Assembly (NCBI GenBank): GCA_964445695.1
Contig: CAYULF010000021.1
Span: 45,973-109,972 of the forward strand
Direction of reading: 5' to 3'
Length of the DNA: 64,000 nucleotides
From: JAUIKM01 sp964445695
GTDB lineage: Bacteria; Bacteroidota; Ignavibacteria; Kapaibacteriales; UBA7675
The position numbers were made by a program, and so were the translations under genes. Positions 25,985 to 34,400 of this stretch are shown one piece after another. Numbering within the stretch: the stretch's first letter is position 1; each line of letters begins with the position of its first letter. A model generated the notes under the pieces. The model made no database searches. It saw nothing but the letters and a program-made list of their open reading frames with translations, and was not told where the DNA came from.

Positions 25985-27676
25985 TCAGCGGGCAATTGAT
26001 ACAACAACGGCGGCAATGGTAAACAACTGCGTGGCAATTGTCAGTGCATCGGAGAAGACGTCGATAAACTCTGTCTCCGGCTCCTCCGGCACCAGTATTC
26101 TGTCCCCGGGTTCAAGCTTGTAGTTGAAGTCATCGGCCAGGAACTGCTCGCCCTTGGACTTGATCACAAGCGTTCCGCCTTCGTCGGCGCGGTATCCGTA
26201 GCCGCCCGCCAGAACGATGTAGTCGCTGTAGGTCAGGTTGGGCTGGTAGACGACGCGTCCGGGACTGTTGACGCGGCCAAGAATGTTGACGTAGTCCTTG
26301 CGCGCCGGAACGTAAATCGAATCCTGGTCCTGCAGGATAATGTTGTTTTCGTCCTGGTCCTCGCTGTAGAGCAGTTCAAAGTCGACCGCCATCAGACCTT
26401 CTTCTTCGCGCGCCCGGGCGCGGTAATACTTCAATTCTTCATCGCTCATTTCCGATGGATCGAGTTTGGACAGGCGCACAAACTCTTTGTCGATCTCACC
26501 GAAGTCGGAGCGGCGCACCACCACGGCGCCTTCCAGCAGGGCGTTGTCCGTGAATCCGCCCGTGCGGTTGATCAACTCACGCAGACGCACCGCATTGCGC
26601 GAGATCGGGTAACGACCGGGGTAACGCACTTCCCCCTCGACCACGACGGTTTCCGTCGACAGCCAGTTGGGTTTGGCGCGCACGTTGATGCGATCGCCGG
26701 CTTCCAGCAGAATGTCGTTGGGCAGTTTCTGCTCCACAAACATATCGCGCTCCCAGCCGTTGAGGTCGAGGAACACGCGGTCGATCAGGCCGTCGTTGCC
26801 GGTGATGCGCCCCAGTTCGACCGAGTCGAGAAAGGCCGAGGGTGCAAGTCCGCCCGCAAAGCGCAGCATCGTCGACAGTTTGTCGCCTTCAATAAATTCG
26901 TAGCGCCCCGGATAAGGTACCGATCCGCGCACGTCGACAATTTTGCGCTCAAATGCCACCGGAACAAAAATGCGGTCGCCGCCCTGCAGCGTCGGGTTGT
27001 TCTTCTGATCGGCAAATCGATAAAAGGACTGCAGATCAACATCCAGATTAATGCTGGCGGTGTCGTCCAGATAGCGCAGCACCTGAATGCGTCGGAGCGA
27101 AGAGTTGAAGCGCAAGCCGCCCGCGCGCTCAATCACCTCTGAAACGCGATCCGCCGCCGTTGCTTCCACCGTTGAGGGTTTGCGAACCTGACCAAGTACG
27201 ACAACCTTGAAGGTACGCAGCTTGGACAGAATCACGGCAACCTCAGCCGAGCGGTAGATTTTTTTAGCCGCCATCACAATGAGTGAATCGGCTTCGTGCA
27301 GACTGCGGTAGCGCAGATCTACGACTCCTACGCCCGGAATCAGCACCTTGCCCTCGGGCGAAACGCGCATGGAATGTTCCAGCGGCTTGCTGGTCATGAT
27401 CGAAACTGTCAGGACGTCGTTCGGCCCGAGAATGTAGGTACGCGGATCGATTTCGCGTTCGAGCAGACCGGCGGAACCCTTGGCGAGCTCCTGGCCGATT
27501 TTATAGGCGACGGTATCGTATTCGCCGGGAGAACGGAAGTCGCGCTTCGGCAGGCGAATGTTGTCATTCTCGTATTCCGTTTCCTGGGCGCTCGACGGCA
27601 AACAAAAGAGAAACACAACAAACGCCGCAAACAGGAAGGGAGCCATGCCCCGCACCGGCAGACTGATTGGTATCAT
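25985..27676 (-). CDS. Outer-membrane polysaccharide export protein with several SLBB domains (Wza-like)
   Basis: This 563-aa protein begins with a signal peptide (MAPFLFAAFVVFLFCLPSSAQ; ATG at 27646 is an alternative to 27676). The Poly_export domain follows: YILGPNDVLTVSIM, VSPEGKVLIPGVGVVDL and SLHEADSLI. Then come repeated SLBB domains with the 'VLGQVRKPSTVEA', 'VRGSVPYPGRYEF', 'VEGEVRYPGRYPI' and 'ILGRVNSPGRVVYQ' pattern, each followed by an 'RAGGL/FAGGL/RTGGF/LAGGY' turn. The C-terminus is hydrophobic (ALTIATQLFTIAAVVVSIAR), consistent with insertion in the outer membrane. Three to four SLBB domains make it longer than classical Wza. It is the first gene before the Wzz-like protein, 78 bases apart. 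Confidence 0.92.
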   Translation of the reverse strand: MIPISLPVRGMAPFLFAAFVVFLFCLPSSAQETEYENDNIRLPKRDFRSPGEYDTVAYKIGQELAKGSAGLLEREIDPRTYILGPNDVLTVSIMTSKPLEHSMRVSPEGKVLIPGVGVVDLRYRSLHEADSLIVMAAKKIYRSAEVAVILSKLRTFKVVVLGQVRKPSTVEATAADRVSEVIERAGGLRFNSSLRRIQVLRYLDDTASINLDVDLQSFYRFADQKNNPTLQGGDRIFVPVAFERKIVDVRGSVPYPGRYEFIEGDKLSTMLRFAGGLAPSAFLDSVELGRITGNDGLIDRVFLDLNGWERDMFVEQKLPNDILLEAGDRINVRAKPNWLSTETVVVEGEVRYPGRYPISRNAVRLRELINRTGGFTDNALLEGAVVVRRSDFGEIDKEFVRLSKLDPSEMSDEELKYYRARAREEEGLMAVDFELLYSEDQDENNIILQDQDSIYVPARKDYVNILGRVNSPGRVVYQPNLTYSDYIVLAGGYGYRADEGGTLVIKSKGEQFLADDFNYKLEPGDRILVPEEPETEFIDVFSDALTIATQLFTIAAVVVSIAR

Positions 27677-27834
27677 ACGTTCCGATTACACGTGAATAAA
27701 GAAAGCTGGAAGGTTGCCCGGCATCGTCCTGCGAAGAAGCGCGCCGCGCACGAGACCGTGCGGCTGACGAACTTTTCGCAAATTGCGAATGCAGACGTTC
27801 GCATGACTACAGCACACAAATTATTTATTTCCCT

Positions 27835-28659
27835 ATGATTGACCAAGATAAGGACGCTGAAGCAGAGCTGCAGCGCTTACTCGATTTTGCCTGTACACAG
27901 GCGCGGCGCGCGGGCGAACTGTTGCGCGAGGGATTTGGTACGGCCTTCGACATCGACGTCAAACCGGGCGCGGGCCGCCACAATCTCGTGACCGAGTACG
28001 ATCAGGCAGCCGAAAAACTGATTGTCGATGCGCTGCGGGAAGAATTTCCGAATCACGCAGTTTTAGCCGAAGAAGGCGGAGAGATGCAGGCCGACGATCC
28101 GGAGGCCGTACGCTGGATCATTGATCCGCTGGACGGCACCGTCAACTTTGCACATGGTATTCCGCTGTTTTCCGTCAGCATCGCCGCTCAGAAAAAGGGC
28201 GAGATTCTGTGCGGCGCGGTGTATCAACCGATGCTGGACGAACTGTTTCATGCCGCCAAAGCTAAAGGCGCATTCCTGAATGGAAAAGGCATTAAAGTGT
28301 CCGGGGCCGCAGATTTACCCGGCGCATTGCTGGTAACAGGCTTTCCCTACAACGTTCACGAGAATCCCGGCGGTACGCTGGAACACTTCACGGCCGTCCT
28401 GCGCCAGGGAATTCCGCTGCGGCGCCTTGGCTCCGCCGCACTCGACCTTTGTTACGTCGCCGCCGGGCGGTTTGACGGCTTTTTTGAAATCGAACTGCAG
28501 CCCTGGGACGTCGCCGCAGGTTACCTGATCGCGCGCGAAGCCGGCGCGACAACCACGGATTACACGGGCGCCGACTACCGCGTCGGACGCGGCCCGATTG
28601 TGGCAACGAACGGCCACATTCACGCGGCGTTGCTCGAGCTGCTGCAACAGGCAGGCTGA
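27835..28659 (+). CDS. suhB: Inositol-1-monophosphatase family protein
   Basis: This 274-aa protein has the family hallmarks: VTEYDQAAEKLIVDAL near residue 52, HAVLAEEGGEM with metal-binding glutamate near 78, WIIDPLDGTVNFAHGIP with both metal-binding aspartates near 98-110, and the C-terminal QPWDVAAGYLIAREAGA with the substrate-binding WD near 222. It would dephosphorylate inositol phosphate or a related sugar phosphate with Mg2+. In bacteria the SuhB branch also acts in rRNA transcription; assignment to SuhB rather than another IMPase is tentative. A perfect stem-loop lies 45 bases downstream. Confidence 0.92.
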   Translation: MIDQDKDAEAELQRLLDFACTQARRAGELLREGFGTAFDIDVKPGAGRHNLVTEYDQAAEKLIVDALREEFPNHAVLAEEGGEMQADDPEAVRWIIDPLDGTVNFAHGIPLFSVSIAAQKKGEILCGAVYQPMLDELFHAAKAKGAFLNGKGIKVSGAADLPGALLVTGFPYNVHENPGGTLEHFTAVLRQGIPLRRLGSAALDLCYVAAGRFDGFFEIELQPWDVAAGYLIAREAGATTTDYTGADYRVGRGPIVATNGHIHAALLELLQQAG

Positions 28660-28704
28660 GCGGCAGCCGAAATTACCGGCGACGCAAGTGTTTCGAGCCG
28701 ACTG

Positions 28705-28730
28705 AAAATTCCCCGCCGGTCCGGAATTTT
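28705..28730 (+). terminator. Candidate terminator after suhB
   Basis: AAAATTCC (28705-28712) pairs exactly with GGAATTTT (28723-28730) around a 10-base loop. The T run is the 3' arm, so it could work in both directions. It is 46 bases after the stop. Confidence 0.45.
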
Positions 28731-28855
28731 AGAAAGTGCGCTATGATCCGTATTTTCTACGCTTTGCTTGCAAACGACCGGCCGCACGGTAGAATCTGCT
28801 CATACCGGACCGGCAGTACTCTTCTGAATCGCACTCACAAACACGTTCCAACTCC

Positions 28856-30412
28856 ATGAAACTGATCTACTGTCTCGCTTTCCTGTTCCTGTCCGCAACG
28901 ACAGTGCTGACCGCACAGGACGCCGATCCGGCGACGGCAACAACGACTGAAAAGACAATCGATCAACAGATCGACGAAGCAATCAAACCGGCGGCGAAAT
29001 TTGTCACCGAAACGGTGTTTTATCCCGTCGAGTTTTCGATAGGCGCGGACTCCTACAGCATTCCGTTCGTATTGATCTGGCTGATCGGCGGCGCTGTGTT
29101 TTTCACAATTTTTATGGGGTTCATCAACTTCCGCGGCCTCGGTCTTGCCATCAACGTGGTCCGCGGGGTTTTCACGAACCCGAAGGACAAGGGAGAAGTA
29201 TCCCACTTTCAGGCCTTGGCAACCGCGCTTTCGGCCACGGTCGGCCTTGGCAACATCGGCGGGGTGGCGATTGCCATTTCGGTCGGCGGCCCCGGCGCGA
29301 CCTTCTGGATGATCGTGGCCGGCCTGCTGGGCATGTCCTCCAAATTTGTTGAATGTACGCTCGGCGTCAAATACCGCGAACTGGATGCGCACGGAGTCGT
29401 ATCCGGCGGCCCCATGTATTACCTCTCCCGCGGCCTGGCCAAACACGGCAAGGGCATCGGCAGACTCGGGGCGGTACTGGCGGTAATCTTTTCCGTCGCC
29501 TGCGTGCTCGGCTCCTTCGGCGGCGGCAACATGTTCCAGGTCAACCAGGCCTACGCCCAGTTCAGCAACATGACAACCAACATGTTTGACTGGTCCATCG
29601 ACGGCTGGGTGTTCGGCCTCATCATGGCCGGCGCTGTCGCCGTGGTTATTCTGGGCGGCATTCGCAGCATCGCCAAAGCGACGGAAAAAATCGTGCCCTT
29701 CATGTGCGGCATTTACGTGCTGGCTGCACTAGTGATTATCGGCATGCACATCCCCGACATCCCCGGTGTATTTGGACAAATTTTCAGCGGTGCGTTTTCC
29801 GGCGAAGGAATTGCGGGTGGTTTCCTCGGCGTGATGATCCAGGGTTTTCGTCGGGCGGCGTTCTCGAACGAGGCCGGTATTGGATCTGCTTCTATCGCTC
29901 ACTCGGCCGTCAAAACCGACGAACCGATCAGCGAAGGAATCGTGGCGCTGCTCGAACCGCTTATCGACACCGTGGTCGTGTGTACTATGACGGCACTGGT
30001 GATTATCATCACGAATAATCACCTGGACACATCGGCATCTGACGGCGTGCTGCTGACTTCGCGCGCCTTCGATTCGGTCATTTCCGGATTTGATATCGTG
30101 CTGGCGGTAGCAGTGATATTGTTCGCCTTTTCCACCATGATTTCATGGTCGTATTACGGTTTGAAGGCCTGGACCTACATGTTCGGCGCGGGCAAAGTTG
30201 CCGACCTGAGCTACAAAATGCTTTTCCTCGGTTTTGTGGTGCTCGGAGCGGCAATGAGCCTCGGTAAAGTGATCGACATTTCCGACTCGATGATCTTCCT
30301 GATGGCATTTCCCAATGTTCTCGGAATGTTGTTCCTGTCGGGCGAGATCAGGAAAGACCTCGCGTCTTATCTCAGGCGCATACGCACCGGCGAACTTCCG
30401 CGCTTCAAATAA
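28856..30412 (+). CDS. AGCS-family sodium/alanine (amino acid) symporter
   Basis: This 518-aa protein is an Na+/amino acid symporter of the inner membrane. An N-terminal hydrophobic segment (LIYCLAFLFLSATTVLTAQ) resembles a signal peptide, and about ten transmembrane helices follow. Family motifs include the ALATALSATVGLGNIGGVAIAI stretch (near residue 120; read in two halves), GGPGATFWMIVAGLLGMSSKF, the GGPMYYLSRGL loop, GQIFSGAFS, and FSNEAGIGSASIAHSAVKTDEP, which is diagnostic for AGCS. Substrates are usually alanine or glycine; specificity here is not determined. A terminator follows within 10 bases of the stop. Confidence 0.95.
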   Translation: MKLIYCLAFLFLSATTVLTAQDADPATATTTEKTIDQQIDEAIKPAAKFVTETVFYPVEFSIGADSYSIPFVLIWLIGGAVFFTIFMGFINFRGLGLAINVVRGVFTNPKDKGEVSHFQALATALSATVGLGNIGGVAIAISVGGPGATFWMIVAGLLGMSSKFVECTLGVKYRELDAHGVVSGGPMYYLSRGLAKHGKGIGRLGAVLAVIFSVACVLGSFGGGNMFQVNQAYAQFSNMTTNMFDWSIDGWVFGLIMAGAVAVVILGGIRSIAKATEKIVPFMCGIYVLAALVIIGMHIPDIPGVFGQIFSGAFSGEGIAGGFLGVMIQGFRRAAFSNEAGIGSASIAHSAVKTDEPISEGIVALLEPLIDTVVVCTMTALVIIITNNHLDTSASDGVLLTSRAFDSVISGFDIVLAVAVILFAFSTMISWSYYGLKAWTYMFGAGKVADLSYKMLFLGFVVLGAAMSLGKVIDISDSMIFLMAFPNVLGMLFLSGEIRKDLASYLRRIRTGELPRFK

Positions 30413-30419
30413 ACGTGCC

Positions 30420-30456
30420 GGGCGTCGATTGCAAGATCGGCGCCCGCGCTTTTTTT
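30420..30456 (+). terminator. Intrinsic terminator after the AGCS symporter
   Basis: GGGCG-T-CGAT (30420-30429) pairs with ATCG-G-CGCCC (30436-30445), a 10-step stem with one mismatch, followed by a run of seven T (30450-30456). The dapF start lies only 24 bases further on, so its promoter must overlap this region or it depends on readthrough. Confidence 0.8.
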
Positions 30457-30479
30457 ACCCCGGACCAAACAGTCGAACA

Positions 30480-31361
30480 ATGAAGATTTCCACTCGCATT
30501 ATGTCGGGCGCAGGCAACATGTTCACGGTCATCGACCGGCGTGAACACGCACTGACAAATGCACAGGCCGCGCATCTGACGCCGCTCCTGTGCGCTCCCG
30601 GCGAACACGCCCCCGGCGGAACGGAGGGACTGATTCTGCTGGACCTGGGCTCCGACGGGCTGGACTTCCACATGGAGTTTTTCAATCCGGACGGCTCCCA
30701 TGGCGCGATGTGCGGAAACGGCGGTCGCTGTGCCCTGCGCTTTGCCGCGGAAGTCGGAATCATTGACGCGCTTGAAGGCCAACGCTACCGCTTTGATGTG
30801 CTGGACCAGACGTATGCGGCCGAGCTGCGCGGGACAAACGTGCGCCTGTTTCTGCCTCCGCCCATCGAGGTGGATTTCAATCGCGAGCTGGTCCTCGACG
30901 GCCATGCACTGCCTTGCTCCTACATCAACGTCGACTCGGATCACATCGTAATGGACTTTGCGCAGGTGCGATCGGTTTTCGGCGCGTCGCTGCGCAGCTT
31001 CGACCTGGTAAACTGGGGACGGAAAGTACGCTATCACGCGGACCTGGCTCCGCGCGGCGCCAACCTAGACGTCTACGAACTCCGTGCCGACGGCAGCATC
31101 GATCTGCGCACCTACGAACGCGGGGTCGAAGCTGAAACCGGCGCATGCGGCACGGGCGCCGTCGCGACCGCGCTGTCGGCAATTACTACCCGAGGGCTGA
31201 CCGCACCGCTCAAGATCATCCCGCCCAGCGGGGAAATGGTCAGCGTCGATTTCACTCCCACACCTGAATCGATCGAATTTTGTATCCTCGAAGGCCCCGC
31301 GCGGATTATAGCTACACGCATCGTGGAATTCGAACCCGACGCACATTTTTCCGACCAATAG
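30480..31361 (+). CDS. dapF: Diaminopimelate epimerase
   Basis: I choose the ATG at 30480 (293 aa), because the family begins with 'K-x-x-x-GxGN-xF' and this start gives MKISTRIMSGAGNMFTVID directly; the frame is open far upstream across the terminator. Both active-site cysteines are present: GAMCGNGGRC (near residue 80) and ETGACGTGAVAT (near 220). The enzyme converts LL- to meso-diaminopimelate for lysine and peptidoglycan synthesis, so the cell uses mDAP-type precursors. A weak hairpin is found 80 bases downstream. Confidence 0.94.
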   Translation: MKISTRIMSGAGNMFTVIDRREHALTNAQAAHLTPLLCAPGEHAPGGTEGLILLDLGSDGLDFHMEFFNPDGSHGAMCGNGGRCALRFAAEVGIIDALEGQRYRFDVLDQTYAAELRGTNVRLFLPPPIEVDFNRELVLDGHALPCSYINVDSDHIVMDFAQVRSVFGASLRSFDLVNWGRKVRYHADLAPRGANLDVYELRADGSIDLRTYERGVEAETGACGTGAVATALSAITTRGLTAPLKIIPPSGEMVSVDFTPTPESIEFCILEGPARIIATRIVEFEPDAHFSDQ

Positions 31362-31442
31362 CCGCCCCGGCGGAACGTCTGCACTCGCGTCTGTATTCCA
31401 CGGCCGGCGTGCGGCCGGCGCGGACACCGAATAAAACGACAG

Positions 31443-31477
31443 GGGCTGCGAGACACACAGCCCGCTTGTGTTTTATG
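31443..31477 (+). terminator. Weak candidate terminator after dapF
   Basis: GGGCTG (31443-31448) and CAGCCC (31458-31463) form a 6-bp stem, followed by GCTTGTGTTTTA. It is 82 bases after the dapF stop and just before the next ATG. The T run is short. Confidence 0.3.
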
Positions 31478-31484
31478 TGATTGT

Positions 31485-34400
31485 ATGTTTACTCAGGCAG
31501 CCCGGATATTGAGAACGTCAGGCACATACTATCACAGACCATTGATTGCGCGGGCACTGCTCCTGTGCGGCCTCATTCTCCTTTTTGTCGTTGCGACTAT
31601 GCGCGCTCAGGATGAGCGCGATTACCTTGGCCGCGAATTTTTCCTCTGTTTTCCTCCGAATTTCCACAAAGCGGGCGGCCAGTCGCTTCCCGACGACAGC
31701 CTCTATATCTACATCAGTGCGGACAGGCCGACGACCGGGCGGATTGAGTTCAGCGACCGCGAGGGCAATCGATCCGAGCGACGCTTTAGCATCGAAGATC
31801 CCTCTGTGGCGCATGTTGAGAGTTTTGCATACAGCGATTATGAGCTTCAGGGCTACAATCTCAACGGCCTGCTCAACAATCCCGACTCACAGAACGAAAC
31901 GGTTTCGCGCCAGGTTTTTTACGTGGTGGCCGACCGCGACATCAGCGTGTACGGCCTCAACCACGCAGGCGCTTCCAGCGATGGATTTATGGCCTTGCCG
32001 GCCGACGTTCTGGACGGATACTATGTGATACCGGCATTTCCGTCCGACACTCGCATTCTGGACAATCGCCCCGCGCCTTCGAGCACACCTTCGCAGTTTG
32101 CCGTCATTGCCTTGAACGACAACACGGAAGTTCTGATCCAACCGAACGCTCCCGTCCCGGTGGCAAACAAAGAGCCGATCCAGGTCACGCTACAGCGCGG
32201 CCAATGTTATCTGGTGCAGTCGCGCATTTCCGTCAGCGAACCGTCGAACGACCTGACGGGCAGCGTCGTGATCAGCGACAAACCCCTGGCAATTTTTGCG
32301 GGACACCAGCGCAGTCAGGTGCCGGGAGGAGACAATCAGAATGCCGCGACGCAGGATCACATTATTCAGCAGGTAGCCCCGGTTTCGACCTGGGGGAAAC
32401 AGTTCAGCGTGGCGCCATTGGTCGTGACCGGCGATGATGACGGCGTCGGCAATGACATTGTCCAGATAGTAGCGGCACAGGCGCAGACGCGCATTTACAT
32501 TAACGGTGCTGAAAAAGCTCTGCTGGATGCCGGCCAGAGTTTGCTCGAACCGATCAGCGGGCCGCTGTACATCAGTTCGGACGAACCGATTCACGTGACG
32601 CACCTGCGCCACTCTTCTTCGCTGACAGGCGCCGGTACGCCGCGACTGGGCGATCCCTTTGCCCTGTCGATCACGCCGAAGGAACAGTGGCTGGACAAAT
32701 ACACTTTTTCGACGGCACAGGCATTTTCCAACCTGGACCGCGAAGACCGCCTTGTGTTTGAATATCAATATCTGATGATCACGCTGCCCACGGGCACGCC
32801 GATCGATCTCACGCTGGACGGTGTGGCCGTCAGCGACGAAAACTTTACGGAAGCGCCTTTCGGCGACTTTCTCTACGCAAATATCCCGGTGACGACCGGG
32901 CGGCACGAGCTGCAATCGACCGTGCCATTCGCAGCGCATGTATACGGTTTCGGCGAAGCGGACTCCTACGCCTTCCCAGCGGGCGCGGCGCACACGCCGA
33001 TCAATCTGGAGTGCAGCGCCGACGCCGGCCCGGATATTACGGTCTGCCTCGGCGACACGGTCATGTTGAATGCAGTGAGTATCGGTTTTGACGAACCGAC
33101 CTTTCGCTGGTCTCCGGCGGAAGATCTGATCAGCTCTCCTTTTGCCAAACAACTGCGGCTGCGGGCGATGCGGACCACCTGGTTCAAACTGCTGGTGCGC
33201 GACGAACGCGGCTGCCGCGCCGAAGACTCAGTGCTGGTCACCGTGACGGAAAAACCGCGCATCGACGCAGGGGCGGATCACGTGATCTGTCCCGGCGAGA
33301 GTGTACAACTGGGATTTGAGGATCCGGGCGTGCCGATCAGCCGTGTGCGCTGGACGCCGGCAGACAAAGTCGACGACCCGGCGTCCCCAGCGCCGATCGC
33401 AACACCCGGCCAGGCGACCGGATATATCGTTGAAGTCGAAACCGCCTCCGGCTGCGTCGTTTTTGACACCGTGGTCGTCAACGTGCGCGAACGCCCCATC
33501 GTCGACGCGGGTCCCGACGTGGATATCTGCGAGGGTAGCAGCGCCGAATTGACGGCTTCCGGCGGTGTCAGCTACGAGTGGCGTCCTGCGGACGGTCTCA
33601 ACCGGACAGACATCTTCAATCCCATTGCCAAACCAGAAAAATCCACCAAGTATTTTGTCAGGGTAACGGACGTTTTCGGCTGCGTCAACGAGGATTCGGT
33701 CACGGTATTTGTGAGCGAATGTCGGCCCTGCGAGTCGATTTCCGGCATCATCAACGAGTATGCTTCGGTAGTTGCGCTCGACTATCCCACGCGGCGCGTG
33801 CGCGTCGTTGACGGCTCAGTATTTGCACCGGGAGATCTGGCGATGATCGTGCAGATGCAGGGTGTGGAGATTAATGTCGAGCAGGCGGAAAGCTACGGCC
33901 GGATTGAAAATCCGATGTCGGCCGGCGCATATGAACTTGTGCGCATCGACAGCATAAGTCTGAATCTGCTCAGCCTCAACCGACCGATACGCAATCAATA
34001 CGATCCCGCCGGCAAGGTGCAGGTGGTAAAGATTCCCGAATACGACCACGTAACGGTTGTGGACCGCGTGATTGCGCTCCCCTGGGACGGCAATGTGGGC
34101 GGAGTGGTGGCCTTGGCGGCCAACTGCCTGATTGTGGAAGACACTATTTCCGTGGATACGAGCGGTTTCCGCGGCGGGCGTTATGAAGTGCAGTCCGGAT
34201 GCCGCTTTGAACCAAACACAACGGATTGGGTGTCGGATCAGCTTTGTCGATTCTCCTATCGCGGCGAAGGCACGGCAAGCTACGGCGTTCCGCCCAATGT
34301 CTATGGTCGCGGTGCACCGGCTAACGGCGGCGGCGGCGGCAACAACCACAATGCGGGCGGCGGCGGAGGAGGCAACGGCGGAGCGGGCGGCAAGGGCGGC

